DNA from: Massilia frigida
Lineage (GTDB): Bacteria > Pseudomonadota > Gammaproteobacteria > Burkholderiales > Burkholderiaceae_D
Assembly (NCBI RefSeq): GCF_011682175.1
Contig: NZ_WHJG01000032.1
Coordinates: 1 to 64,000, forward strand
Direction of reading: 5' to 3'
Length of the DNA: 64,000 nt
Part shown: positions 50,887 to 61,636 of the stretch, piece by piece
How positions within the stretch are numbered: the stretch's first letter is position 1
How the letters are laid out: every line of letters starts with the position of its first letter
Made by a program: the position numbers and the translations under genes
The notes under the pieces: generated by a model
The model's database searches: none
Told to the model about the DNA's origin: nothing
The model's input: the letters and a program-made list of their open reading frames with translations, nothing else

Positions 50887-52026
50887 ATGACCGCAGACCC
50901 GGGCGAGCGCCGCAGCATTCTCCTGAGCCTGGCGCTGGTCGCCGCCGGTATCGCCACGGCGGCCTACCAGATGCCGCGCCAGGCAGCCATGGCAGCCGAG
51001 GCGGAACAACGCCGCCGCGCAGTGCCGGCGGCGCACCAGGAAGTAATCGAAGATGGCAAGGACATCATCGACGGCATGACCGTCGATGCGCGCGGCACGC
51101 TGTATGTCAGTTCCAGGCGCGACGAGCGCGTATATGTCATGCGCGCCGACGGACGACGCAGCGAATTCATTCGCGAGGTCGTGCGCAGCGACGATCCGCT
51201 CAAGCGCATCAACCTGATCATTCCACACGCCCTGAGCGCCGACGGGCAAGGAAACATCTATGTCGCCGATACCAGCAATGATGACCACGGCTGTATCCGG
51301 TACCCACGCATCAAGAAATTTACGCCGGATGGTAAGGTAACGCGGCTCGCGCATGCCGACGCCGCCATGGAGTACCAAAGCATCACCGACCAGTACATCC
51401 ACATCGCTGCCATCGCCAGCGACGGCGCAGGCCAGTTGTACGTGCAGGATGACGATAACACCTACAAAATCTCCGGCACGGGAAAACGGATACGCCTCCC
51501 GATTCCCGGCAACGCGCGCATGCACGCGTACGCGCCCGGCACGCTGGCGCAAAAGCGCGGCATGGCGGCCCATCCGGACGGCGGCGTGGTGGTGACGGAC
51601 AGCCGGCATGGCGTCTACCGCATCACGCCCGATGAGCGTGCCGTACCGGTAGCAACGCACGGCGGCGATTGTTCACTTGCCGCACCGGAATCGCCTGACG
51701 ACAGCAGGTGCGCGGGCGGCGCGCACACCGCGTGCAGGGCCAATGTGGACGCCACGCGGGCGGTGTCGTGCAAGATCAGCGCGGTGGCGGTCGATGCGCA
51801 CGGCCGCATTTTTCTGACCGACAATACCCGCATCCTGCAGGTCGATACCGATGGCAAGATGAGCACGTACTTCCGGTTTGACAAGGCCGGACTGCTGCCG
51901 CGACAGAATCCTGCGGTGCGACACGACCTGACCGAGATGGCACTGGGGCCGCGCGGCGAAATCTACGTCGCCAACGACATGACGATCTATAAGATCACAC
52001 CAGGGAGAAGCTCGCGCCGGAGGTGA
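50887..52026 (+). CDS. Exported NHL-type beta-propeller protein
   Basis: Protein of 379 residues with an N-terminal hydrophobic segment (ILLSLALVAAGIATAAY) that could be a signal anchor. Repeated blades are visible: IDGMTVDARGTLYVSSRRDE, PHALSADGQGNIYVADTSND, IAAIASDGAGQLYVQDDDN, AVAVDAHGRIFLTDNTRILQ and TEMALGPRGEIYVANDMTIY. No catalytic motif was recognised. It lies 8 bases behind the esterase lipoprotein and is probably co-expressed; a role in binding or presenting the same ligand is possible. Confidence 0.75.
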   Translation: MTADPGERRSILLSLALVAAGIATAAYQMPRQAAMAAEAEQRRRAVPAAHQEVIEDGKDIIDGMTVDARGTLYVSSRRDERVYVMRADGRRSEFIREVVRSDDPLKRINLIIPHALSADGQGNIYVADTSNDDHGCIRYPRIKKFTPDGKVTRLAHADAAMEYQSITDQYIHIAAIASDGAGQLYVQDDDNTYKISGTGKRIRLPIPGNARMHAYAPGTLAQKRGMAAHPDGGVVVTDSRHGVYRITPDERAVPVATHGGDCSLAAPESPDDSRCAGGAHTACRANVDATRAVSCKISAVAVDAHGRIFLTDNTRILQVDTDGKMSTYFRFDKAGLLPRQNPAVRHDLTEMALGPRGEIYVANDMTIYKITPGRSSRRR

Positions 52027-52122
52027 GGCCGAGCCGCCCCAGGCACGGGAACCGCGATCATGGATCGACAAGTCATCAGAGGGTCACCCGGATCAATAGG
52101 CGGGGCATCCCGGCGAACGTGC

Positions 52123-52353
52123 TCACTTCAGATGGAGCTGGATCACGCGCCGTGACGATGGGCCGGACGCATCGATGCGCGGCGCCGCCGGCCCATCCTC
52201 GCACGTCCCGCAGCTGCTGCACCCGCTGCCGCAGCCGGCGGACGCCTTCTTCTTGCCGAACAGCTTGGCCCGCAAGGTGGCTGGCAGATATTTCGACGCC
52301 GCATACCAGGCGGCCACGGCGACGATCAATGCAACGATCAGGTTCTCCAGCAT
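52123..52353 (-). CDS. FeoB-associated Cys-rich membrane protein
   Basis: Small protein of 76 residues with one membrane helix (ENLIVALIVAVAAWYAASKY) and a cytoplasmic tail carrying CGSGCSSCGTC. Proteins of this kind (FeoB-associated Cys-rich, DUF6587-type) often replace FeoC behind feoB. The ATG lies one base after the feoB stop, implying coupling. The clustered cysteines could bind iron or an Fe-S cluster. Confidence 0.85.
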   Translation of the reverse strand: MLENLIVALIVAVAAWYAASKYLPATLRAKLFGKKKASAGCGSGCSSCGTCEDGPAAPRIDASGPSSRRVIQLHLK

Positions 52354-52354
52354 A

Positions 52355-54247
<1,893 letters not shown>

Positions 54248-54267
54248 TGTTGTTTCCGTTGTTTCGG

Positions 54268-54534
54268 TTATTCCGGTTTGAGCGAGATCAGCGACGCCTC
54301 GAAGCGGCGCAGCGCGAAGGTGGAGTCGCCCACCTTGACCGCCACCGGATCGCCGCCCGGCAAGCGCTTGAGCATGCGGATCGACTCGCCCGGCACGAAG
54401 CCGAGCTCCATCAGGCGGCGCGCGACATCGACGCCGCCGCCCGCGTCCGCCGCACACGGCGCGATATGGATCACGGTGCCGCTCTGGCCGGGAACGAGGG
54501 CATCGAGCGTGATCAGGGTGGGGGCAAGAGTCAT
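54268..54534 (-). CDS. feoA: Ferrous iron transport protein A
   Basis: SH3-like cytosolic protein of 88 residues that works with FeoB. Typical features are LDALVPGQSGTVIHI, RRLMELGFVPGESIRML and a closing segment VGDSTFALRRFEASLI. First gene of feoA-feoB-Cys-rich protein. The Fur box at 54690 lies about 155 bases upstream. Confidence 0.93.
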   Translation of the reverse strand: MTLAPTLITLDALVPGQSGTVIHIAPCAADAGGGVDVARRLMELGFVPGESIRMLKRLPGGDPVAVKVGDSTFALRRFEASLISLKPE

Positions 54535-54689
54535 ATTGTCACTTCACTAAGATAAGTGGAATTCGCGCTACATCGTGTTGGATACTAGCATCATAAACGT
54601 AAATGCGACTTATTTCTATTTGGAGTTGGCCCTTTTTGAGAAAACCACTTGCAAACGATCTGGAGTTGCGACAGAATACAAATCTTAAT

Positions 54690-54708
54690 GATAATGATTC
54701 TCATTATA
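54690..54708. promoter_or_regulatory. Fur box between feoA and bfd
   Basis: GATAATGATTCTCATTATA matches the 19-base Fur consensus GATAATGATAATCATTATC at 16 positions and contains the dyad ATAATGA-TTC-TCATTAT. It is 62 bases upstream of bfd (+) and 155 bases upstream of feoA (-), so it may control both directions. Confidence 0.92.
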
Positions 54709-54769
54709 GTGAAAGCGGCAAGATTGTCCGCTGAGCCAACGCAAAGCCAAGTCAAAGGAAGGTGCTTCG

Positions 54770-54982
54770 ATGATCGTCTGTGTTTGCAATAACATTTCCG
54801 ACCGCGAAATTCGTCAGGCGGTCGATCTGGGCCTGTCGTCGATGGCCGAGCTGCGCCGCGACCTGGGCGTGGCCACCTGCTGCGGCAAATGCGCCAGCTG
54901 CGCCAAACAAGTGCTGAACGAACACCTCGACAGCAAAATCCACGCCACCGAGCTGTCGTTCCGCTCGGCGCAAACCGCCTGA
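54770..54982 (+). CDS. bfd: Bacterioferritin-associated ferredoxin Bfd
   Basis: [2Fe-2S] protein of 70 residues that releases iron from bacterioferritin. The four cluster cysteines are visible: MIVCVCNN (Cys4, Cys6) and CCGKCASC (the pair near 38-41). It lies 62 bases downstream of the Fur box, is followed after 8 bases by tonB and stands near bfr. Low iron would thus induce iron release and import together. Confidence 0.96.
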   Translation: MIVCVCNNISDREIRQAVDLGLSSMAELRRDLGVATCCGKCASCAKQVLNEHLDSKIHATELSFRSAQTA

Positions 54983-54990
54983 GTATCGCC

Positions 54991-55695
54991 ATGAGCGCAA
55001 TGACCTTTTCCACCGACGCCGGCATGGGCGATCCCACCGCCGTGGTGGCGAAGCTGCGCGCCAAGTTCGGCCCTTTCGCCGCCGTGGTCGCCATCCACGC
55101 GGTGCTGTTCTACCTGATTTCGAGCGGCCTGCTGCACCGCATGGTCGAGGTAGCGATCCCGCAAGCGGTGATGGTGACCTTGGTCGCCCCGCCGCCACCG
55201 CCACCCAAGCCGGCCGCCCCCGCCGCGCCGAAAACCGTCTCGATCGCCAGGCTGCGGCCACCGCCGCCGGTGATCGTGCCGCCGACGCAGATCGTGCAAA
55301 CGCCGCTCCAGAATACGATTACCGCGTCGCCCGCGTCGGCCCCTGCCGTGACCGAGGCGCCAGCCCCGCCGGTGGCCGTGGCGGCGCCGCCGGCCCCGCC
55401 GGCGGCAGGTCCCAAAACGATCACCTCCGGCGTCGAATACATCCAGCCGCCGCAGCCGGTGTACCCGACCATGTCCAAGCGCATGGGCGAACAGGGCAAG
55501 GTCGTGCTGCTCATCCTGGTCAATGAAAAAGGCATGCCCGACCAGGTCAAGGTACAGAGCTCATCGGGCTCCTCGCGCCTCGACGAAGCGGGCCGCCAGG
55601 CCGCCTTGCGCGCCGTGTTCAAGCCGCACGTGGAAGATGGCCATCCGGTCTCGGTCTACGTGATTGTCCCGCTGACCTTCCAGCTCGCCAGCTGA
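54991..55695 (+). CDS. tonB: TonB-family energy transducer
   Basis: Protein of 234 residues: an N-terminal membrane anchor (FAAVVAIHAVLFYLISSGLL), a Pro/Ala-rich periplasmic spacer over about residues 65-145 (APPPPPPKPAAPAAP), and the C-terminal TonB domain with QPPQPVYPTMSKRMGEQGKV and VKVQSSSGSSRLDEAGRQAA. It likely energises iron receptors, and possibly the sucrose receptor at 61637; exbBD lie at 9848-10937. Co-transcribed with bfd. Confidence 0.93.
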   Translation: MSAMTFSTDAGMGDPTAVVAKLRAKFGPFAAVVAIHAVLFYLISSGLLHRMVEVAIPQAVMVTLVAPPPPPPKPAAPAAPKTVSIARLRPPPPVIVPPTQIVQTPLQNTITASPASAPAVTEAPAPPVAVAAPPAPPAAGPKTITSGVEYIQPPQPVYPTMSKRMGEQGKVVLLILVNEKGMPDQVKVQSSSGSSRLDEAGRQAALRAVFKPHVEDGHPVSVYVIVPLTFQLAS

Positions 55696-55719
55696 TCGGT
55701 TTGGGAGCAACAAACGATG

Positions 55720-55737
55720 GCCCCGCGAGGGGCTTTT
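55720..55737 (+). terminator. Rho-independent terminator behind tonB
   Basis: GCCCC-GCGA-GGGGC followed by TTTT, just behind tonB and before bfr. Confidence 0.8.
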
Positions 55738-55799
55738 CGTCATTGTGCCGCGTTTTTTGCTATGATGAACATACTCTCCATCATTAAAGAAAGCCTCCC

Positions 55800-56276
55800 A
55801 TGAAGGGCGACAAGAACATCATCCGGCTGCTCAACGCACAGTTGACCAATGAGCTGTCCGCGATCAACCAGTACTTCCTGCATGCGCGCATGTACCGCCA
55901 CTGGGGTCTGGAAAAGCTGGCCAAGAAAGAATACGAAGAATCGATCGGCGAGATGAAGCACGCCGACAAGCTGATCGACCGCATCCTGATGCTCGACGGC
56001 TTGCCGAACCTGCAAGCGCTGCACAAGCTGCTGATCGGCGAATCGACCCAGGAAATGATCGAATGCGACCTGAAACTTGAGCAAGCCGCGCATGCGACGG
56101 TCAAGGAAGGCATCGCCGCTTCCGAAGTGGCCGGCGACTACGTCACGCGCGACCTGTTCCTGATGATCCTGGAAGACACCGAGGAACACATCGACTGGCT
56201 CGAAACGCAGCTGGACCTGATCGTCAAGGTCGGCATCCAGAACTACCTGCAAAGCCAGATGGGCGAGCACGCTTAA
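55800..56276 (+). CDS. bfr: Bacterioferritin
   Basis: Iron-storage protein of 158 residues. Ferroxidase ligands Glu18 ([12 protein letters not shown]), Glu51 and His54 ([12 protein letters not shown]) are present and the haem-binding Met52 is conserved, so this is a haem-type subunit. Later ligands appear in [16 protein letters not shown]. Its own gene start is separated from tonB by a terminator, so it has an independent promoter. Confidence 0.97.
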   Translation: MKGDKNIIRLLNAQLTNELSAINQYFLHARMYRHWGLEKLAKKEYEESIGEMKHADKLIDRILMLDGLPNLQALHKLLIGESTQEMIECDLKLEQAAHATVKEGIAASEVAGDYVTRDLFLMILEDTEEHIDWLETQLDLIVKVGIQNYLQSQMGEHA

Positions 56277-56320
56277 TCAGGTATCGCGTTAGCCGCAACA
56301 TCGGCCACCGCCCACCGTCC

Positions 56321-56366
56321 ACCGTCGCCCCCGCCGAGTGCCGCCTTGGCGCGGGGCGACGGTTTT
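56321..56366 (+). terminator. Terminator behind bfr
   Basis: An 11-bp stem ACCGTCGCCCC / GGGGCGACGGT with a 21-base loop and a short T tract (56363-56366), between convergent bfr and the PfkB kinase gene. Confidence 0.75.
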
Positions 56367-56414
56367 ACGACAAGCGATAGGACGCATGGGTCTAGCTCGA
56401 TGCCGTCGGCTTCC

Positions 56415-57338
56415 TCACCCGGCGCGCCAGCGCGCCACCCACTTGTCGTAAAAGGCAAGATTCCTCGGCACCGCACCGGGGATCGCGCACACCGCGCCGG
56501 CGAACTCGTTGGCGCGCGCCAGGGTCATGCCAAGTTCCCAGCCGCGCATGCGGCCCAGCAAAAACATCGCCGAAAACGCATCCCCCGCCCCCACTGTATC
56601 GATCACGAACGGCGGCAGCGGATTGTCGCGATGGACCAGCACCGTGCCGTCGGCCCCGAAGTACACCGAACCGCGGTGGCCCAGGGTCACGATCAGCGCC
56701 GCGAGCCCGAACAACTGCACCAGCACCGCGCACGCGGCGCGCACCTCGTCGCCTTCCAGCGGCGGCGACGATGGATGGATATCGACGTACCACGCGAACA
56801 GCGATTGCAGTTCTTCCTCGTTGACCTTGGCGATATCGGCCGCGTGCAGCGAGTGGAACACGCAGCGCTCGTCGAACTGGCCTTCGCGCAGGTTCAGGTC
56901 GAGGTAGCGCGTGGCATTGCTGGCGTCGAGCAGCGCGTACAGCGTGTCGCGCGAGCGCGGACAGCGCTGCGCCAGGGTGCCGAAATAGATCGCCGACGCC
57001 TCTACCGACTCCATGGCGGCCAGCGCCTGCTCGGGATTGATGTAATCGTAGGCCTGGCCCGGCAAGATCACGAAGCGGTGGCCGCGCACATGGCGCCGGG
57101 CCGCGACGCGCCCGGTTTCTTCCATCTGGTCGAGCTGCAGGCCGGCGTCGGACATGGCGAAACGCTCGAATTCGGCGCGCACGATGGCGCCGTTCCTGTC
57201 GTCGCCGATGCGGGTAATGGCCAGCTGAGGCGACATGAAGGCCGCCAGGTGGCGCGCCACGTTGAACGGCGCGCCGCCCACCACCTGCTCGCTGAGGAAG
57301 TCGTCGACCAGCGCCTCGCCATACACTACGGTTGTCAT
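56415..57338 (-). CDS. PfkB-family carbohydrate kinase (fructokinase-like), copy 1
   Basis: Sugar kinase of 307 residues. N-terminal signature VVYGEALVDDFLSEQVVGGA with PFNVARHLAAF, and the catalytic VDTVGAGDAFSAMFLLGR near residue 235. Start at 57338 has AAGGA nine bases upstream; a further ATG lies at 57347. A close paralogue lies at 58740 on the other side of the transporter gene. In a sucrose operon the likely substrate is fructose released by sucrose cleavage (inference). Last gene of the locus. Confidence 0.87.
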   Translation of the reverse strand: MTTVVYGEALVDDFLSEQVVGGAPFNVARHLAAFMSPQLAITRIGDDRNGAIVRAEFERFAMSDAGLQLDQMEETGRVAARRHVRGHRFVILPGQAYDYINPEQALAAMESVEASAIYFGTLAQRCPRSRDTLYALLDASNATRYLDLNLREGQFDERCVFHSLHAADIAKVNEEELQSLFAWYVDIHPSSPPLEGDEVRAACAVLVQLFGLAALIVTLGHRGSVYFGADGTVLVHRDNPLPPFVIDTVGAGDAFSAMFLLGRMRGWELGMTLARANEFAGAVCAIPGAVPRNLAFYDKWVARWRAG

Positions 57339-57375
57339 CTTCTGCATTCCTTGCGCGTTGCGGCGCCGGCAACGC

Positions 57376-58722
57376 CTATGGCTTGGCGCCGGCGAGCGCG
57401 GACGGCGCACTGGCGTGCCCCGCTCGATCGACCTTTACGCGCAGCACCGCCGCCGCCGCGCACAGCATGAGGGCGCCGGCCAGCATTATAACGTTCTCGG
57501 GATTGCCGCCAAGCCAACTACGGTAGTACAGCGGCAGCGTGACAATCTGGATGATCATCGGGATCACGATGAACATGTTAAAGATGCCCATGTAGACGCC
57601 AGTGCGCTCGGGCGGAATGCTCCCGGCCAGCATGATGTACGGGTTGCCCATGATGCTGGCCCAGGCCAGGCCGATGCCCACCATCGGTATCAACAGCAGC
57701 GCCGGCGACTGAATCTGCGGAATCGCCAGCATGCCGATGCCGGCCAGCGCCAGGCACACGCAATGCGTGGCCTTCGGTCCGTGGCGACGCGTGTACGGCA
57801 CCAGCGCGAAGGCGCCGATAAAGGCAACCAAGTTATAGAACGCGCCGACCTTGCCATTGAGTAGCCCGGCGTCGCGAAAGCCCTGCGAGGCCGGGTCGGT
57901 GGTGCCGTAGATGGTGGTGGCCAGCGACAGGGTGATGTATTGCCAGTAGCAAAACATGGCGTACCACTGGAACAGCTTGACCAGCGCCAGCTGCTTCATC
58001 GTCGGCGGCATCTCGCGCATCGCGCTGCCGATCTCGCGCAGGGTGTGCGTAAAGCCCTGCGGCTGGCTGCGGATCGCCGCCAGCTCGCGCGCGCTCAACG
58101 CATGCTCCTTGGTGGTCCTGAGTGTCCACAGCACCGACGCGATCGAAAACACCGCGCCGATCAAGAACGCGGCGATGACGATGTGCGGGATCTGGCTGGC
58201 GTTGACGGCATCCTTGTTCATCCCCGCCAGCACCAGCAGCGACGGCGTAAGGTAGGCCAGGGTCTGCCCCAGTCCCGTGAACGCGCTCTGGGTCATGAAG
58301 CCCAGCGAATGCTGCGCGGGATCGAGCTTGTCGCTCACAAAAGCGCGGTACGGCTCCATCGTCACATTGTTGGCCGCGTCGAGGATCCACAGCAGGCTGG
58401 CGGCCATCCACAGGGTGGGACTGAACGGCATGCACAGCAGGCCGATACTGCACAGGATCGCGCCGAGCAGGAAGTACGGCGTGCGCCGCCCCCAGCGCGT
58501 GACGGTGCGGTCGCTCATGGCACCCACGATGGGTTGGACGATCAGCCCCGTCACCGGGCCGGCCAGCCACAGATAGGGCAGGCTGGCCTCGTCGGCGCCG
58601 AGGTAGTTGTAGATCGGGCTCATGCTGCTTTGCTGCAGGCCGAAGCTGAACTGGATGCCGAAGAATCCGACATTCATGTTCACGATCTGCCAGAACGACA
58701 AGGTGGGTTTGGTGGTCGACAT
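57376..58722 (-). CDS. MFS sugar transporter, probably sucrose (SuxC-like)
   Basis: Membrane protein of 448 residues with twelve predicted segments. It belongs to the GPH/SUT-like group: [39 protein letters not shown] and [19 protein letters not shown]. These are close to the SuxC/SLC45-type sucrose and maltose carriers. It sits between the two kinases, 17 bases behind the upstream one. Substrate inferred from the operon. Confidence 0.85.
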   Translation of the reverse strand: MSTTKPTLSFWQIVNMNVGFFGIQFSFGLQQSSMSPIYNYLGADEASLPYLWLAGPVTGLIVQPIVGAMSDRTVTRWGRRTPYFLLGAILCSIGLLCMPFSPTLWMAASLLWILDAANNVTMEPYRAFVSDKLDPAQHSLGFMTQSAFTGLGQTLAYLTPSLLVLAGMNKDAVNASQIPHIVIAAFLIGAVFSIASVLWTLRTTKEHALSARELAAIRSQPQGFTHTLREIGSAMREMPPTMKQLALVKLFQWYAMFCYWQYITLSLATTIYGTTDPASQGFRDAGLLNGKVGAFYNLVAFIGAFALVPYTRRHGPKATHCVCLALAGIGMLAIPQIQSPALLLIPMVGIGLAWASIMGNPYIMLAGSIPPERTGVYMGIFNMFIVIPMIIQIVTLPLYYRSWLGGNPENVIMLAGALMLCAAAAVLRVKVDRAGHASAPSALAGAKP

Positions 58723-58739
58723 GGTGCTCTTTCGTGGGG

Positions 58740-59678
58740 TCAGTCGGCGAGCCAGCGCGCGATGTAGGGCGCGTAAAAGGCGCGTTCGGCCGGCACCGCG
58801 CCGGCAATGGCGCAGACGGCGCCGGCAAACTCGTTGGCGCGGGCTAGGGTGAGCTCGAGCGGCCAGCCGCGCTCGCGCCCCAGCAGGAAGAGCGCGGAAA
58901 AGGCGTCGCCGGCGCCGACCGTGTCGACCATGCGCGCCGGCTTGACGGTATCGGCATGGACCAGGGTGGCGCCGTCGGCGCCGAAGTACACCGAGCCGCG
59001 CGGCCCGAGCGTGACGATCAGGGCGTCGAGCGCGAAGATGCGGATCAGGGCCGTGCAGGCGCCGCGCACGCCGCTGCCGCCCATGTCGCCGGTGTCCTGG
59101 CGCGTGTGGGTGTACCAGCCGAACAGGTCCTGCAGTTCCTCTTCATTGACCTTGACGATGTCGGCTTCGTGCAGCGACTCGAACACGCAGCGCTCGCTGA
59201 CCTGGCCTTCGCGCACATTCAGGTCCAGGTAGCGCACTGCGTCGCAGGAGCGCAACAGTGCGCGCAGCGCCGCGCGCGAGGTCGGGTGGCGCTGCGCCAG
59301 CGTGCCGAAATACACGGTCGATGGCGTGCATGCTGCGGCCGCGGCCAGCGCGGCGGTGCTGTCGATGTGGTCATAGGCCTGGTCGGGCAGGATGGTGAAG
59401 CGATGACCGTGCTCGCCCCGTTCGACCAGCACGCATCCGGTCGGCCCGGTGGGGTCGCGCTGCAAACCCTGCTGCGCCAGGCCGAAACATTCGAATTGCG
59501 CGCGCAGCAGCGCGCCGGCCTGGTCGTCGCCGATGCGCGTGATCATCAAGGGCGCGCTGCCGAATGCCGCCAGGTTGCGCGCCACGTTGAAGGGCGCGCC
59601 GCCCACCACCTGCTCGCTAACGAAATCGTCCACCAGCGCCTCCCCGAACACCACGATCGATCCTGTCGCCATCTCCAT
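58740..59678 (-). CDS. PfkB-family carbohydrate kinase (fructokinase-like), copy 2
   Basis: Paralogue of the kinase at 56415, about 312 residues. It shares VVFGEALVDDFVSEQVVGGA, PFNVARNLAAF and VDTVGAGDAFSALFLLGR. The two differ over most of the middle, so the duplication is not recent. Possible starts are 59693, 59678 and 59672; 59678 has GAGGG at a suitable distance. It lies between the amylosucrase and transporter genes. Confidence 0.87.
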   Translation of the reverse strand: MEMATGSIVVFGEALVDDFVSEQVVGGAPFNVARNLAAFGSAPLMITRIGDDQAGALLRAQFECFGLAQQGLQRDPTGPTGCVLVERGEHGHRFTILPDQAYDHIDSTAALAAAAACTPSTVYFGTLAQRHPTSRAALRALLRSCDAVRYLDLNVREGQVSERCVFESLHEADIVKVNEEELQDLFGWYTHTRQDTGDMGGSGVRGACTALIRIFALDALIVTLGPRGSVYFGADGATLVHADTVKPARMVDTVGAGDAFSALFLLGRERGWPLELTLARANEFAGAVCAIAGAVPAERAFYAPYIARWLAD

Positions 59679-59728
59679 GTCTGCCGCCCTCATTAAACCT
59701 GATCCATCGTTAAAAAATCATACTACGC

Positions 59729-61573
59729 TCAGCGTTCCAGCCACAGCATGTCCCAGGGCGCCAGCGCGATGGCGTCGCCCGCGCCCGGCCACTGCCCCGC
59801 CCCGATATCGGACAGGCGAAACGAGAGCGGCTGCGCCGAAAAATTCGACAGGCTCAAAAAGCGCTCGCCGCGCGCCAGGGCCAGCAAGGCGGGGTAGGGT
59901 GTGTCGAGCAGCGCGCGCGGCGCATCGGCGGCCAGCACCGGCAAGCTGCGCCGCCGTTCAAGCAGCGCGCGCAAGGCGCCAAACACACGCCCGGCCGGCG
60001 TCGATGGATCGTGGCGCTGCGCGTAACGCAGCGGGTCGAACGGTGCGCGCTGCACCCAGCGCGTGTCGCGCGCGCGCCCGGCATCGTCGAGATACGCGTG
60101 ATCGTTTTGCATGCCCAGCTCATCGCCCATGTACAGCATCGGCATGCCGCCGAAGGCCAGCGCCAGGCCATGCAGCAGCATCAGGCGGCGCAGCGCGCAT
60201 GCCTCCTGCTCCGGGCCGCGGGCCGTCTCCAGGCCCGCCAGCGCGGCGGCGCTGCCATTGGTGCCATGCACGGCGTGCCCGGCGCTGGTCTGGAACGCCA
60301 CGCCGGCCGCGAAGCTGGCGCTGTCGCCGCCCCCGTAAAAATGGGCGATGGCGGCAAGCCGCTGCGGCGACCGGGCCTCCGCGCGCAGCACGGTCCAGCC
60401 GATGTCGTCGTGGCAGCGCACATAGGTCAGCCAGCTGGCGGCCGGCGGCAGTGCCGGCGTGGCGGCGGCGACGGCGCGCAGCAGGCCGGCGTCCTGCTCG
60501 GCCAGCGCGGCCCAGCCGGCCGCCATCAAGGTGCTGTGGTAGGCCAGGTGGCATTCGCGCGCGCCGCCGCCGGCGTCGCCGAAGTAGGCGGGCAGTTCGC
60601 GCGTGGGGACGATCGCTTCGGCCTTGAGCAGCACCCCGGGCGCGGCGATCTCCACGATCGCGCGCAGCACCTGCAGCAGTTCGTGCGCCTCCGGCTGGTT
60701 CATGCAGTCGCTGCCCTCGCGCTTCCACAGAAAGGCGGTCGAGTCGAGCCGGAACACTTCCACGCCGCGGTTGGCAAGGCCCAGCAGGCTGCGGACCATG
60801 GCCGCCAGCACGTGCGGATTGGCGTAGTTCAGGTCCCACTGGAAGGGATAGAAGGTGGTCCAGACCCACGCCTGCATCGGATCGATCCAGGTGAAGTTGC
60901 CGGGCGCCGCCTCGGGGAAAATCTGGCCCACCGTCTGTTCGTAGCGATCCGGCTGTTTGCGCTCGGGGAAGACATGGAAGTAGTCGCGCAAGGCCGCGTC
61001 GCCATCCTTGGCGCCAAGCGCCCAGGCGTGATCGTCGGCCACGTGATTGAGTACCAGGTCGCAGCACAGGCTGATGCCGGCGCCGCGCAGCGCCGCCGTC
61101 AGGTCCAGCAGGTCGGCCTCGGTGCCGAGGGCCGGATCGACTTCGTCGAAGCTGGCCACGGCAAAGCCGCCGTCATTGTCGCCGGCGCGCGGGCGCAGGA
61201 ACGGCAGCAGGTGCAGGTAGGTGACGCCCATCTCGCGCAAGTGGGCGATGCGCCCGATCACGCCGCGCAGGCTGCCGCCGAACTGCTGCACGTAGGCGCT
61301 GTAGCCGAGCATGTGCTCGCCGGTGAACCAGGCGGGATCGGCGGCGCGCCTGGCGTCCTGCGCCAGCAGTTCGGGCGAACGCGCGCCGTGCAGCGCGCCG
61401 ACGGCGCCCATCAGGTCCGCGTACCACGCGTGAAAATCGGCGCGATGGCCGTACAGCCGCCGCAGGCGGTCCAGCAGCACCGGTTCGTGCCGGGTGTAGC
61501 GCTGCGCCGCCTGCTCGCGCAGGTGAAGCGGCAGCGCGTCGAGCATGCGCTGGCGCGGAGAGAGTGTGGTCAT
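59729..61573 (-). CDS. Amylosucrase/sucrose hydrolase (GH13_4)
   Basis: Alpha-amylase-superfamily enzyme of 614 residues. Catalytic residues fit subfamily 4: nucleophile Asp277 in VFRLDSTAFLWK, acid/base Glu319 in LLKAEAIVP, transition-state Asp389 in VRCHDDIGWT, plus DLVLNHVADDHAWA and NDGGFAVASF. The N-terminal helical extension (about 85 residues) is typical of amylosucrases. In a locus with receptor, transporter and kinases the likely job is sucrose cleavage; whether it builds glucan or only hydrolyses cannot be told. Start at 61573; an upstream TTG is less likely. Confidence 0.9.
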   Translation of the reverse strand: MTTLSPRQRMLDALPLHLREQAAQRYTRHEPVLLDRLRRLYGHRADFHAWYADLMGAVGALHGARSPELLAQDARRAADPAWFTGEHMLGYSAYVQQFGGSLRGVIGRIAHLREMGVTYLHLLPFLRPRAGDNDGGFAVASFDEVDPALGTEADLLDLTAALRGAGISLCCDLVLNHVADDHAWALGAKDGDAALRDYFHVFPERKQPDRYEQTVGQIFPEAAPGNFTWIDPMQAWVWTTFYPFQWDLNYANPHVLAAMVRSLLGLANRGVEVFRLDSTAFLWKREGSDCMNQPEAHELLQVLRAIVEIAAPGVLLKAEAIVPTRELPAYFGDAGGGARECHLAYHSTLMAAGWAALAEQDAGLLRAVAAATPALPPAASWLTYVRCHDDIGWTVLRAEARSPQRLAAIAHFYGGGDSASFAAGVAFQTSAGHAVHGTNGSAAALAGLETARGPEQEACALRRLMLLHGLALAFGGMPMLYMGDELGMQNDHAYLDDAGRARDTRWVQRAPFDPLRYAQRHDPSTPAGRVFGALRALLERRRSLPVLAADAPRALLDTPYPALLALARGERFLSLSNFSAQPLSFRLSDIGAGQWPGAGDAIALAPWDMLWLER

Positions 61574-61636
61574 GGTTGCCAAAAAAGAGAGGAGGCCGCA
61601 GTCGGCGCGCTGGGAATGCGCCGGCCGCGGCGGGAC

